Source of the DNA: Planotetraspora mira
Lineage (GTDB): Bacteria; Actinomycetota; Actinomycetes; Streptosporangiales; Streptosporangiaceae
Direction of reading: 5' to 3'
NCBI RefSeq assembly: GCF_016863275.1
Contig: NZ_BOOO01000041.1
Location: 62,001 to 126,000, forward strand
Length of the DNA: 64,000 nt
Shown here in pieces: positions 1 through 8,103 of the stretch; positions within the stretch are counted from its first letter, which is position 1; each line of letters begins with the position of its first letter. Under the pieces are notes generated by a model that did no database searches, was not told where the DNA came from, and was given only the letters and a program-made list of their open reading frames with translations. The translations under genes were made by a program, and so were the position numbers.

Positions 1-470
1 TGGCGGCCAGGGCCACGGCCCTGTTGCGTACGGCATATTTGACCTGCGGATCGGCGGCCGACGCGGAAGACGTGCTGCAGAGTGCGCTCGAGCGGGCCTA
101 CAGGAACTGGCATCGGCTGCACCGCGACGCCGATCCGGAACCCTACGTGCGGCGGATCATCGTCAACCTGGCCATCAGCCGGGCCCGCCGCCGCGCGATC
201 CTGCGGCTGATCCCCGTGCACGCCCCGCCCGACACGCCCGCTCCCCGCGGGGACGTAGAGCTTCGTCAGGTGCTGCTCGACGCGCTTCGTGTGCTGCCGC
301 CTCGCCAGCGGGCGGTGATGGTGCTGCGGTACTGGGAGGACATGACCGAGGCGCAGACGGCCCGGATCCTCGGGTGCTCGGTCGGAACGGTCAAGAGCCA
401 GGCGTCCAAGGCCCTGGCGCGGCTTCGCGTGCTGCTGGATCGGGAGGTGGTCATCGATGTCGAGGCTTGA
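1..470 (+). CDS. SigE-family ECF RNA polymerase sigma factor (5' end outside window)
   Basis: The reading frame is open from the window edge (codons from base 3), so the true start lies upstream. Visible are sigma region 2 (residues like RTAYLTCGSAADAEDVLQ and YVRRIIVNLAISRARRR) and region 4 with its helix-turn-helix (LPPRQRAVMVLRYWEDM, then GCSVGTVKSQASKALARLR). This order and the wording of region 4 fit the actinobacterial SigE-type ECF group. It would direct RNA polymerase to a small stress or envelope regulon. The last 14 bases overlap the next gene, so the two are probably translationally coupled, as expected for a sigma factor and its membrane-bound partner. Confidence 0.88.
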   Translation, partial: AARATALLRTAYLTCGSAADAEDVLQSALERAYRNWHRLHRDADPEPYVRRIIVNLAISRARRRAILRLIPVHAPPDTPAPRGDVELRQVLLDALRVLPPRQRAVMVLRYWEDMTEAQTARILGCSVGTVKSQASKALARLRVLLDREVVIDVEA

Positions 471-1905
471 GAACGAACTGCGCACGGCCATGGCGGAGGG
501 AACCGCCACGCTACGGGCCGCGCCCGACCTGGTCGACCAGGTCGTACGGCTCTCGCGCCGCCGCAAGGCCCGTCGCCTGAAGCTGGTGGCCGCCGCTGCC
601 GCCGTCGTCGTCGCGGCGGGTGCTGTGCCGGCCTTCGTGACGCTGTCGCGATCCGACCGGTCTGTTTCTGACAGGGTCGTCGCGGAGGTTGATGGGGTCG
701 AGGTGCACTATTTGCCCGCCGACATGGGCGAGCCGGAACGGTTGTCGCTGAAGGAGCGCGACCACGGGGGCACGATCCGCCTCCGGGGGGAAGGGCTGAT
801 GTGGTCGGAGGGAAACCGGTTCGTCCAGGTGTCCGTCTACCGCCCCAAGGACAAGATCACCGACGTTATGGACATCTGGTCACTGAACGTGCTGCCTGAC
901 GTGGACGAGTCGACGTCCCGCCAGGGCTACGCGTCCACCACCGACCACACCGACCGGATATGGGTCGCCCAGCCGGGCGTCTTGCTGAGGATCATCACCT
1001 CGGTGTCGATGAAGGGTGAGATGGACCGCATCGCCAAGGGACTGCGCGTGAGCCGGTCCTCCCCGAGCACGCGGCCCGCCGCCGCACCATCCCGCCGCGC
1101 CGATGATCCGCGCTCGTTCGGAGGTGTACGGCTGGGCCACCTGCCGGACGGCTTCACGGCCGACCAGGGGGATGCGTCCATGATCACCGATGGCATAGGC
1201 CGGTGGTTCAATCGCGGCGGCGGGAGTCTGTCGGTGGAGGTCGTCCGGGGCGACACGGCGCACGACCTTGACGGCTTGCGCGAGGTCACGGCGTGGCCGA
1301 CGGACGAGCGGCTTGTCAAGGTGCGCGAGACCGAGGTGCGCGAGATCGCCATGCCGGGCACACGCGCGCTTGACGGGCGGGTCCTGTCCGCGAACGGGTT
1401 CGGGGACAAGGGCCGGATGCTCCTCTGGGTGATCCGGCCGGGCCTGGGCGTGCGGATATGGGCGTCACCGGATCTCGTGGACACCATGCCGGAGATCGCC
1501 CGCGGCATCGCCCCCATCGCGCCGCTGAAGGGAGACGCGGTCGACGAGGTGCGGGTGCCCTACGTGCCCGAGGGGTTCCGCCCGGGCACGGCGCGTTCGG
1601 CGACGGGACCCGACTGGGTCATGACGGCCCGGCGCTGGCGCTCGCCCGACGATCCGGCGCGTCAAGTGTCTGTGGAGGTCTATCACGGAGCCGCCGTCGA
1701 ATATCGAGACTGGGCGGGCGGCACCGCCGGCGTCGACGCGGAGCCGGACGTCATCGGCGGAGTCGAGGGCATGGTGCGGCGGTCGGCGCGGGAGCAGAGG
1801 TTCGCCTGGCGGGAGGACACGGGCCTGGGCGTCGCCGTCACCGTTGCGGCGGATTCTCAACCCGAACTGGCCCAGGTGGTCGAGGGCATTCACGCGGGGG
1901 GCTGA
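457..1905 (+). CDS. Membrane-anchored partner of the SigE-type sigma factor
   Basis: This 482-residue protein starts inside the sigma gene (ATG at 457). It has a short cytoplasmic N-terminus of about 40 residues with a basic stretch (LSRRRKARRLK), one transmembrane helix at roughly residues 42-62, and a long extracytoplasmic part with no motif I can name. Position and topology match the large single-pass proteins that follow SigE-family sigma genes and are presumed anti-sigma or sensor proteins. The segment around residues 205-215 is Ser/Pro/Ala-rich and looks like a linker between two outer modules. I see no zinc-binding HxxxCxxC anti-sigma motif, so direct sigma inhibition is only an inference from context. 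Confidence 0.72.
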   Translation: MSRLENELRTAMAEGTATLRAAPDLVDQVVRLSRRRKARRLKLVAAAAAVVVAAGAVPAFVTLSRSDRSVSDRVVAEVDGVEVHYLPADMGEPERLSLKERDHGGTIRLRGEGLMWSEGNRFVQVSVYRPKDKITDVMDIWSLNVLPDVDESTSRQGYASTTDHTDRIWVAQPGVLLRIITSVSMKGEMDRIAKGLRVSRSSPSTRPAAAPSRRADDPRSFGGVRLGHLPDGFTADQGDASMITDGIGRWFNRGGGSLSVEVVRGDTAHDLDGLREVTAWPTDERLVKVRETEVREIAMPGTRALDGRVLSANGFGDKGRMLLWVIRPGLGVRIWASPDLVDTMPEIARGIAPIAPLKGDAVDEVRVPYVPEGFRPGTARSATGPDWVMTARRWRSPDDPARQVSVEVYHGAAVEYRDWAGGTAGVDAEPDVIGGVEGMVRRSAREQRFAWREDTGLGVAVTVAADSQPELAQVVEGIHAGG

Positions 1906-1951
1906 CGGGCCGTCTTCGGCTTTCGGGGGCCTGCGGCTGCATGCGCGGCGA

Positions 1952-2017
1952 GAGCCGTACCAAGAAAAAGACCAGCTCAGAGCGCATCTGGGCTGGTCTG
2001 GGGAGCGCGCCCTGCAG
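1952..2017 (-). repeat. Displaced copy of tRNA-Arg 3' end plus terminator (att-like repeat)
   Basis: Bases 1966-2017 are identical over 52 bp to 6823-6874, and the match extends to 66 bp with three mismatches (1952-2017 against 6809-6874). The copy contains the last 12 nucleotides of tRNA-Arg(TCT) (2006-2017) and the hairpin terminator that follows it (1965-1999), in the same orientation as the real tRNA. It stops abruptly at 2017, where the terminal sequence of an IS481-type element begins. Integration at a tRNA 3' end leaves exactly this kind of distant partial copy, on the downstream side of the tRNA. Confidence 0.8.
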
Positions 2018-2245
2018 TGTGCTGGTTCAGGACATAGGAAACGCATGTCTCCAGACATAGGAAACCTCGGCGGTCGAGAGTCTGGCCGTGTCGAAGGCCA
2101 GGCTGGTGATCACGACGGTCGAGTTGATCGTCCGGCTCCGCAAAGAACTGTCGGGCCAGGGCCTGGACGCCGGCCCTGACACGATCGCCTGGCACCTGCG
2201 CATCCACCCCAGCTGACCGTCTCCAACCATCTGCCGATGACTATG
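2018..2245 (+). mobile_element. Remnant of an IS481-family insertion sequence
   Basis: The stretch begins TGTGCTGGTTCAGGACATAG, followed by a near repeat of the GACATAGGAAAC block (2031-2042 and 2054-2065). This resembles the TGT-started ends and subterminal repeats of IS481 elements. A broken transposase frame follows from 2088. No right end or intact transposase is visible, and the DNA after about 2245 is unrelated, so only a left-end fragment remains. It interrupts the tRNA-Arg repeat at 2017/2018, so it arrived after, or together with, the duplication. Confidence 0.68.
2088..2245 (+). pseudogene. IS481-type transposase fragment, internally deleted and frameshifted
   Basis: From GTG 2088 the frame reads VSKARLVITT, the typical start of IS481-family integrases. 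It then jumps to VELIVRLRKELSGQGLDAG and PDTIAWHL, a block that in intact family members lies about 50 residues further on. So the helix-turn-helix segment between them is deleted. The frame ends at TGA 2214-2216, but in the next frame the family sequence continues (LTVSNHL, compare the usual TVSRATI). A deletion plus a frameshift, and the absence of any DDE catalytic region, make it non-functional. Confidence 0.7.
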
Positions 2246-2268
2246 TGATTGTCGGGGCAGTGGAGGGG

Positions 2269-3027
2269 TTACGCGGGTGAGCGTGGATTATCGGTCGCTC
2301 CGACGGGTGTGATGAGGCCGGTCTCGTAGGCCAGCACCACGGCCTGAACCCGATCCCGTAGGTGCAGTTTGCCCAAGATGTGGCCAACGTGGGTCTTGAT
2401 CGTGTGCTCGGATACGACGAGTTCGGCCGCGATATCCGCGTTGGTAAGGCCTTTGGCGACGAGGGTGAGGACCTCAGTTTCTCGTGTGGTCAGGTCGGCC
2501 AACCGCTCGGAGCGCACCGGCGGTGTCGAGCGGTCAGCTCGGATGAAGTCGGCGATGAGCCGCTTGGTCACGGCCGGGGCCAGCAGAGAATCGCCTGCGG
2601 CGATGACCCGCACGGCTGTGACGAGTTCGGTCGCGGTGGCGTCTTTGAGGAGGAATCCGCTAGCGCCCGCGCGGAGCGCCTGGTAGACGTACTCGTCGAG
2701 GTGAAAGGTGGTCAGCACGAGCACCTTGAGCGGCTGGTCGGCCGGCGGCACGAGACCCGATGAGAAGTCCGATGCCGGGTCGTCGTGCGCGGACCGCGCG
2801 AGTAGTCGGCGGGTCGCCTCCAGCCCGTCCAGCTTCGGCATCCGGATGTCCATCATGACCACATCCGGTCGCTCACCCTGCCGGCTGAGCTCCGCAATCG
2901 TCGCCAGTGCCTCCGCACCGTCTCCGGCGGTCCCCACCACGGTCAGATCCGGCTGCGCGTCCAGCAGGAACGTGAATCCTTCCCGCACCATGGCCTGGTC
3001 GTCGACGATGAACACCCGCGTCACCAC
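2269..3027 (-). CDS. NarL/FixJ-type response regulator (LuxR HTH)
   Basis: The 252-residue protein has a receiver domain with the acidic pocket VFIVDDQ (D9, D10), phospho-acceptor D60 in VVMMDIRMPKLDG, and K in FLLKDA. A LuxR-type helix-turn-helix follows (LTTRETEVLTLVAKGLTNADIAAELVVSEHTIKTHV, given here in outline). About 15 extra residues (RSAHDDPASDFSSGLVPPAD) sit between receiver helix 3 and strand 4. The start is GTG at 3027, overlapping the kinase gene by 7 bases, so the pair is one operon with the kinase first. It is the DNA-binding output of the adjacent HPK7 kinase; its targets are not visible, and nothing nearby is an obvious ABC exporter target. Confidence 0.93.
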   Translation of the reverse strand: MVTRVFIVDDQAMVREGFTFLLDAQPDLTVVGTAGDGAEALATIAELSRQGERPDVVMMDIRMPKLDGLEATRRLLARSAHDDPASDFSSGLVPPADQPLKVLVLTTFHLDEYVYQALRAGASGFLLKDATATELVTAVRVIAAGDSLLAPAVTKRLIADFIRADRSTPPVRSERLADLTTRETEVLTLVAKGLTNADIAAELVVSEHTIKTHVGHILGKLHLRDRVQAVVLAYETGLITPVGATDNPRSPA

Positions 3028-4373
3028 AGTGCTCCACGATGGTCGGTGGTCACCGGCACCGCGGCGCTGACGGTGAACCCGCCGTCCGGTCGTGGCGCGG
3101 CGGCCAACTCGCCGCGCACGATCGCCATCCGTTCACGCATCCCCGCGAGACCGTACCCGGACCCTGCCGGTACCGGCCGGACGGGCCGGGGTGGCGGATC
3201 GTTGTCCACGGTGACCCGCACCTGGTCGGCCGCGTGGCGCAGCTCGACGCGCACCGGCGCTCCGGGGGCGTGTCGCCGCGCGTTACTCAGGGCCTCCTGT
3301 ACGACTCGATACAGGACGAGGCCAACGGTGGGCGGCACAGGGAGGGGGTGCCCGTGCACCGTCAGCGTCGCGGGCACGCTGGAGGAGTGAGCCTCGGCCA
3401 CCAAAGCGTCGATGTCACCCAGGCCGGGCTGCGGTGCGAGGTCCACTTCGTCGTCGTCGCGGCGCAGCACGCCGAGGAGTTGGCGGGTCTCGTTGAGCGC
3501 CTGCCGGGTGGCGTCGCCCACCGCGGCGAACTCAGCGCGTATCGGATCATCATCCGTCGCCGCGCGCAGGGCAGCCAGCCGGTACGGCGCGCTCTCCGTC
3601 CGCACCGCGATAAGGGACAGATGGTGCGCGATGATGTCATGCAGCTCACCGACGATGCGGGCGCGCTCCTCCAGCACGGCCCGCCTGGTCTGCTCCTCGG
3701 CCACTGACCGGTTCACCACGTCGAGTTGCTGTTCGATCCGGTCCTGCCGGCCGACGCCCAGGCCTGCCAGTGTGGCGGCGCTCACCGCCAGGATCCCGGA
3801 TATCCCGGCGCCAGACAGCGGCCCGGTGCCCACCGCCATCCCTGCCGGGATGACCAGCAGCAGGCTGATTCCGGCGACGGCCAGGTCGCAGGGAAACGGA
3901 CAGCGCGCGATCGTCATCATCAGGACGGGAAGGTACAGCAGCATTCCGGCTGTCCAGGGTGTCCCGAGGTCGTGCCCGCCATCCCCATGGGTGAGCATCG
4001 CCGCAACGGCCAGTGTCAGCACGGTGCCCGCGACAGTGAATCGCCAGGCGGTCAACGGCCGACGCCGCATGATCAGAACCGGAACCATGTGCAGCAGGAC
4101 GACGATCGGGGCCACCGCGCCCCCGTAGGTGGGGAGGTACCCGTTGCTGATCTCGCTCGCGAACAGCACCGCCATCGCGAGCACGAGAAGCGCCCGCTGG
4201 GCGTACCGTTTCCGGCCGGTGCCCCAGGCGGACGGCGCCAGGTCCCGGTCCCGCCCGGTGATCAGCACGTACCGCAGCGCGTACCCGGCCCGACCGGCAC
4301 GCCCGCCGAGGCCGAGTATGCCTGCCGTGCTGTCCATACCGGCCAGGTTAACGAGCCGAAAATCCGTCGGCAT
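3021..4373 (-). CDS. HPK7-family sensor histidine kinase
   Basis: The N-terminal half has several hydrophobic helices (about residues 60-210). A coiled stretch and the HisKA_3 phosphorylation box follow, ERARIVGELHDIIAHHLSLI, with phospho-acceptor H245. The HATPase domain carries the late N-box (VVQEALSNARRHAP) and GSGYGLAGMRERM glycine box. This is the DesK/NarX-like class that pairs with LuxR-type regulators such as the one directly downstream. Residue 13 is another methionine (MDSTAGILG), a plausible alternative start. The membrane part resembles no ligand-binding domain I can name, so the signal is unknown. Confidence 0.92.
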   Translation of the reverse strand: MPTDFRLVNLAGMDSTAGILGLGGRAGRAGYALRYVLITGRDRDLAPSAWGTGRKRYAQRALLVLAMAVLFASEISNGYLPTYGGAVAPIVVLLHMVPVLIMRRRPLTAWRFTVAGTVLTLAVAAMLTHGDGGHDLGTPWTAGMLLYLPVLMMTIARCPFPCDLAVAGISLLLVIPAGMAVGTGPLSGAGISGILAVSAATLAGLGVGRQDRIEQQLDVVNRSVAEEQTRRAVLEERARIVGELHDIIAHHLSLIAVRTESAPYRLAALRAATDDDPIRAEFAAVGDATRQALNETRQLLGVLRRDDDEVDLAPQPGLGDIDALVAEAHSSSVPATLTVHGHPLPVPPTVGLVLYRVVQEALSNARRHAPGAPVRVELRHAADQVRVTVDNDPPPRPVRPVPAGSGYGLAGMRERMAIVRGELAAAPRPDGGFTVSAAVPVTTDHRGALW

Positions 4374-4473
4374 CGCTCTGTGGGGGGATCCTGAACGTCA
4401 CCATCAGGTCGCACTCCCGCCGCGCGGACGGCGACGCGGATGAGGTGGGAAATCAGTCAGCGGGCCGACGCGG

Positions 4474-5217
4474 ATGAGTCCCCGTGACACCCAGCCTGTC
4501 CGCATGGGCACCGTAGAACCACACGCAACCGCCGTCGTTGATCCCAACCCGCGCCGCCTCGCTCGGATGCTTGCCGGCGTCGGGTCGCTGTGGATCGCTT
4601 GCGCGCTCGCCACCGCGCTCGCCGGCGAACTGGGCCGGCCGGGCGGCATTGACCTGATCCGCCCCACCTTCAGTGAGCTGATCTTCACCAGCCTCGGCGC
4701 GCGTCTAGTCGGCATCAGCATGATCGCGCTCGCTTTCGCGTCGATCTGCATCGCTTTCGCGTTGGTCGACCTGCGAGCGCCTGCCGACCGCCTCGCCTGG
4801 GTGCTGATCACCGGCTGGACCGGCGCTCTGGTGCTGGCCGCGATCTTTCCGATGGCGCCGGTGGGAGCGCCGCCGATCTGGCATGACACGCTGCACCGCT
4901 ACACCGCGCTGGTCGGGTTCATCTGCCTGCCGGTGGCCGGGCTGCGGCTGGCCCGTCGATTCCGAACCGATCCCCGCTGGCGATCGACAGTGGCCCTCGT
5001 CCGGCTGCTCTCCACGGCGAGCCTTCTCGGCATCGCCGCGTTCGTTGCCACGTTCATTCCTATCGATGACTCTATGTGGCTGCTCGGCGCACGCCAGTTC
5101 AGCGGCATCACCGAGCGCGTACCGCTGGTCACCAACATCGCGTTGCTGGCCACGCTGGCGGCGGCAGTACTGCGCGCCGACCATGGCATTCCCGATGACC
5201 AAGACACGCTGCCCTGA
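4474..5217 (+). CDS. DUF998-like integral membrane protein
   Basis: The 247-residue protein has about six hydrophobic helices: near the N-terminus after RRLARMLAGVGSLW, then around GISMIALAFASICIAFALVDL, WVLITGWTGALVLAAIFPM, YTALVGFICLPVAGLRL, STASLLGIAAFVATFIPI and LVTNIALLATLAAAVL. The arrangement and motifs such as AIFPM and the H-bearing loop (WHDTLHRYTALVGF) resemble the DUF998 family of uncharacterised membrane proteins. No strong ribosome binding site decides the start; ATG 4504 (MGTVEPHATAV) is an alternative. It lies within the putative island, facing away from the kinase gene. Function unknown. Confidence 0.75.
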   Translation: MSPRDTQPVRMGTVEPHATAVVDPNPRRLARMLAGVGSLWIACALATALAGELGRPGGIDLIRPTFSELIFTSLGARLVGISMIALAFASICIAFALVDLRAPADRLAWVLITGWTGALVLAAIFPMAPVGAPPIWHDTLHRYTALVGFICLPVAGLRLARRFRTDPRWRSTVALVRLLSTASLLGIAAFVATFIPIDDSMWLLGARQFSGITERVPLVTNIALLATLAAAVLRADHGIPDDQDTLP

Positions 5218-5387
5218 CCCGCCATCTGGAGACTGTCCTATTCGCACCGTGTTCTATGACGTCGGATCTCCGTCTCAGGGTCTCGGATCACTCCGGGGCC
5301 CTTCGGCGTGCTCTGGGAGCATCCCGCAGGGCTCGCAGCTGGGTTCTAGGTGGGACGATCCTTCGGGGGTTGGTAGCCGCTGCGACG

Positions 5388-6110
5388 TCAGAGCTGCTCG
5401 CGTTCCCAGGACGGCCCCGCAATGTTCGGCGGCGTAGTCACCCAGCCCTTGACGGAATGCCAAGTGGCGGGCCACTCATGAGGAGGACGCGCCAGGATCG
5501 CGCAGACCTCGCGCGCCAGTTCGGTCGGGCTGCGGCCGCGCCAGGGAGTGGCGACGAAGATCTGGTAGTCATCCTCGATCTCAAGCCAGACCTCGAACAG
5601 ATCAGGATCTCGGGGGACGGCTCTCTTGGCGCTGAGGCCGTAAGTCAGCAGTCGGTCGTGGTCAATGCTCGTCAGGACCAGCCGCCCCGCGGTGCGCATC
5701 GGGGTCTCCCACGAATGATCTGCGGCGACCCGCGCGACCTCCAGCTCGTACTGAGTGGCCGAGAAGCAGGCGCCTCGGTCCGCGGGCACCTCTCTCGACC
5801 ATTCCCAGCGCACCAGGTCCCCATCACGGGTGATGGTGACGTCCGTGCCCCCGCAGTCGTAGACGCCGCATGCGCCGCAGCGAGCGATCGCGACAGTGTG
5901 CGGCCGGGAATCGGCCAGCAGTCGATCGGCCGGGACCAGGACGTCGTACGGATCCATCCCCAGCCCCGCCCCGGCGGAGGTCATCTCCGCGCCGTTGACG
6001 TAGACCTGCAGCTGGAATGATTCGCTGCCTGGCCTGCTGGACGCGGGCGCGACCGCCAAACGGAGAAGGTCGACGCCCAGTTCTCCGCCGTTCCCGTTCA
6101 CACCACTCAT
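5388..6110 (-). CDS. Unrecognised actinomycete protein, 240 aa
   Basis: A soluble protein with no signal peptide or membrane helix. It has a cysteine pair in RCGACGVYDCGG near residue 80, reminiscent of proteins that describe a hydrophilic ligand by CxxC, and a Trp-rich C-terminal half (VWLEIEDDYQIFV, ARPPHEWPATWHSVKGW). ATG 6110 has a GGTGG ribosome binding site, supporting the start. I do not recognise the family. Similar proteins appear sporadically in actinomycete genomes as hypotheticals, which fits its place inside the putative tRNA-Arg island. Confidence 0.6.
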   Translation of the reverse strand: MSGVNGNGGELGVDLLRLAVAPASSRPGSESFQLQVYVNGAEMTSAGAGLGMDPYDVLVPADRLLADSRPHTVAIARCGACGVYDCGGTDVTITRDGDLVRWEWSREVPADRGACFSATQYELEVARVAADHSWETPMRTAGRLVLTSIDHDRLLTYGLSAKRAVPRDPDLFEVWLEIEDDYQIFVATPWRGRSPTELAREVCAILARPPHEWPATWHSVKGWVTTPPNIAGPSWEREQL

Positions 6111-6195
6111 GATCCACCATCACGACGGCCTGACCGCCCCGCTTTCAGCGATAACCCCTGTGGGGACGGCTCGGACGATCGTCAGGATCCATGGA

Positions 6196-6513
6196 TCAAC
6201 TACTCGCGTCGAGGGCGAATGAGTCCCGGTTCTGCGCGACTGCTGCGATGAGATCGCCAAGATCACACTCCACAGAAGCGTTGACGACGGATTCGAAGTC
6301 ATGGACCGTCGCCGTCTCAGCGAAGTCAGAAGGGGAGAAGCTCCACCCCTCGATGCTGCTCCACCCTGCCTCAACGGTGGTTTGGCTTCCGTTCGGCGAC
6401 GAGACGCGCAACCAGGCCGTGCACTGGTCCGAGAAATCGAAGGGCAGGAAGATGGTAACTCCGGTGAGCCGCACTCGCTGGAGATGCTCAGCCCACTGGT
6501 CGAGAAGCCGCAC
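6196..6513 (-). CDS. Unrecognised small protein, 105 aa
   Basis: The frame starts at GTG 6513 just after an in-frame stop and encodes an acidic protein without membrane segments (features include FLPFDFSDQCTAWLRV and VECDLGDLIAAVAQNRD). Base composition is visibly less GC-rich than the surroundings, and third positions are less biased than in neighbouring genes, as in recently acquired DNA. Size, acidity and an isolated position resemble immunity-type or orphan accessory proteins, but I see no motif that proves this. The start has only a weak ribosome binding site. Confidence 0.45.
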   Translation of the reverse strand: MRLLDQWAEHLQRVRLTGVTIFLPFDFSDQCTAWLRVSSPNGSQTTVEAGWSSIEGWSFSPSDFAETATVHDFESVVNASVECDLGDLIAAVAQNRDSFALDASS

Positions 6514-6822
6514 GAGGCCATCCGAGACCTTTGATCCCAGGGATTACACCACCGGATGAGGCGCTTGCGTCGCCGCACGGCGATCAACCACATGGCACAG
6601 GGAGCCAGGGTGAGGAACGAACCCTGGATCGTAGGGCTGCATCTGTGCGGCGGCGCGGCAACCCCGGTCGGGGCGTTCGGTTGGTACGGCGAGAACGGCG
6701 CGCGGTGTCCTGCCGCCGTCCGGGACCGGCCTCCAGGCCGCATGCCCGGACGGCGGGCGGGCGGAGGGCCGGGGGTACGGCGGCGCGCCGCGCCGCCGCT
6801 TGATTCAGGAGCCGTACCACAT
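6514..6822. other. Intergenic stretch without recognised gene
   Basis: Between the 105-aa gene and the tRNA-Arg terminator I see no convincing coding frame. The frames that are open show no family resemblance, and the GC-rich block around 6740-6800 is low-complexity (CGG/GCC runs). It is probably the decayed right end of the island. Confidence 0.4.
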
Positions 6823-6857
6823 AAAAGACCAGCTCAGAGCGCATCTGGGCTGGTCTG
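6823..6857 (-). terminator. Rho-independent terminator of tRNA-Arg
   Basis: On the minus strand, just after the tRNA 3' end, AGACCAGCCCAG pairs with CTGAGCTGGTCT around a short loop, followed by TTTT. It is a classical intrinsic terminator. The same hairpin is duplicated at 1965-1999. Confidence 0.85.
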
Positions 6858-6862
6858 GGGAG

Positions 6863-6936
6863 CGCGCCCTGCAGGATTCGAACCTGCGACCGTCGGATTA
6901 GAAGTCCGATGCTCTATCCGGCTGAGCTAAGGGCGC
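6863..6936 (-). tRNA. tRNA-Arg (anticodon TCT)
   Basis: Read on the minus strand from 6936: acceptor GCGCCCT pairs with AGGGCGC; D arm GCTC..GAGC; anticodon stem TCGGA/TCCGA with loop CTTCTAA, so the anticodon is TCT; variable loop CGGTC; T arm GCAGG TTCGAAT CCTGC; discriminator G. The total is 74 nucleotides, and CCA is not encoded. Its 3' end is the right boundary of the putative island, a typical integration target. Confidence 0.97.
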
Positions 6937-6995
6937 TCGTGCCTAATTCTGCATGATCCCACGAGTGCGTGAACAACTGGTATTCGGCCGGAGGC

Positions 6996-7976
6996 TCAGA
7001 TCGTGCCGCGCGGGGCCAGTCCTGCCTTGCGGTAGATCTCGTCGATGACCGCCATGTTGGCGATCGAGTCGGACGGGGGCGTGAGGTTGCCCTCCCCGGT
7101 CTCCACGGCCGATACGAACGCGCGGAGCTGGTAGGTGTACGTCGCATCGCCGGCTACCCGCTCCCGCTTCGTGACGCCGTCCACCGTGTACGACAGGCGG
7201 TGGAAGGCCTGGGGGGCGATGAAATTGAACACACGCATCTGCCCGCGCGAGCCGACGACCCTGGCGGAGATTCTCAACAGCTGTGACGACCACAACGAGG
7301 CGTTGACCCGGCCGGCCGCCCCCGAGGGGAACTCCAGCGAGGCCGACATCGCCCGATCCACTCCCGGTGAGCGCAGCAGTGCCCGCGCCGCCCGGACGGT
7401 CGGCTCTCCGCCGCCCAGAAGACGCGCCAGGTGTACGGCGTAGCAGCCTGCGTCCATGAGCGCCCCGCCGGAGAGGGGCAGCGAATACCGGATGTCCGAG
7501 AAGCGGGGGAGCGGGAAGCAGAGCCACGTCTCGATCTGCTTGATCTCGCCGAGTTCCCCGACGATCGACACCATCCGGTCGGCGAGCGGGTGATACCGGT
7601 AGTGGAAGGCCTCCATCACGACGAGACCGTGCTTTTCGGCCGCTTCGGCCACCGACCGGGCCTCGGGCTCGTTCGACGCGAGCGGTTTCTCGCACAACAC
7701 GTGCTTGCCGGCCTCCAGCGCGCGGAGAGTCCATTCGGCGTGCCGGGCGTTCGGCAGCGGGTTGTAGACCGCGTCGATCGACGGGTCGCCGATCAGGACC
7801 TCGTAGGACTCGTGAACGACCGGTATGCCGTGTTTCGCGGCGAAGGCTTCGGCACGCGATCGGTCTCGGGCGGCCACTGCCGCGACCTCGACGCCCGGCA
7901 CCAGCTTCGCGGGCTTGATCAAGGCGGACGGGGTGATCCGGGCGGCTCCGAGCGTTCCGATTCGCACGCGGATCAT
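6996..7976 (-). CDS. Gfo/Idh/MocA-family NAD(P)-dependent oxidoreductase
   Basis: The 326-residue protein begins with a Rossmann fold (RIGTLGAARITPSALI) and has the family hallmark EKPLA (GKHVLCEKPLA, near residue 97) with the usual NPLPNARHAEWTLRALEAG before it. The C-terminal half (MEAFHYRYHPLADR, then GGALMDAGCYAVHLARLLGG) is the substrate-binding domain with the conserved DxGCY motif. Enzymes of this family oxidise or reduce sugars, inositols, or dihydrodiols (this sequence leans toward the dihydrodiol-dehydrogenase-like group). It stands alone, divergent from the kinase-like gene at 8104, so the substrate is unknown. Confidence 0.9.
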   Translation of the reverse strand: MIRVRIGTLGAARITPSALIKPAKLVPGVEVAAVAARDRSRAEAFAAKHGIPVVHESYEVLIGDPSIDAVYNPLPNARHAEWTLRALEAGKHVLCEKPLASNEPEARSVAEAAEKHGLVVMEAFHYRYHPLADRMVSIVGELGEIKQIETWLCFPLPRFSDIRYSLPLSGGALMDAGCYAVHLARLLGGGEPTVRAARALLRSPGVDRAMSASLEFPSGAAGRVNASLWSSQLLRISARVVGSRGQMRVFNFIAPQAFHRLSYTVDGVTKRERVAGDATYTYQLRAFVSAVETGEGNLTPPSDSIANMAVIDEIYRKAGLAPRGTI

Positions 7977-8103
7977 CTTAAATGTTGATTCCTACCGGGA
8001 TGTGACCAGTGATCGACATTTCCGGCTTGGACCGTCAGAACATGCTGAAAGGTGTGACCGAAATAGGGGCAAGGCCGGATCCTCACCGCTAAGGTGAATC
8101 GCT

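Larger units (their letters stand above)
1952..6874. mobile_element. Putative tRNA-Arg-associated island (about 4.9 kb)
   Basis: The interval is bounded by the 66-bp direct repeats (1952-2017 and 6809-6874), the right one being the 3' end of tRNA-Arg(TCT). It holds an IS481 remnant, a two-component system, a DUF998-like membrane protein and two unrecognised genes. Its right part (about 6190-6550) looks less GC-rich than the flanks. There is no integrase, so if this was an integrated element it has lost its mobility genes or was only a passenger. A simple segmental duplication of the tRNA end is the alternative. Confidence 0.45.

Noticed and set aside
1952-6874. Intact prophage or integrative element
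   Set aside because: No integrase, replication or structural gene is present; only repeats, an IS remnant and cargo-like genes are seen.
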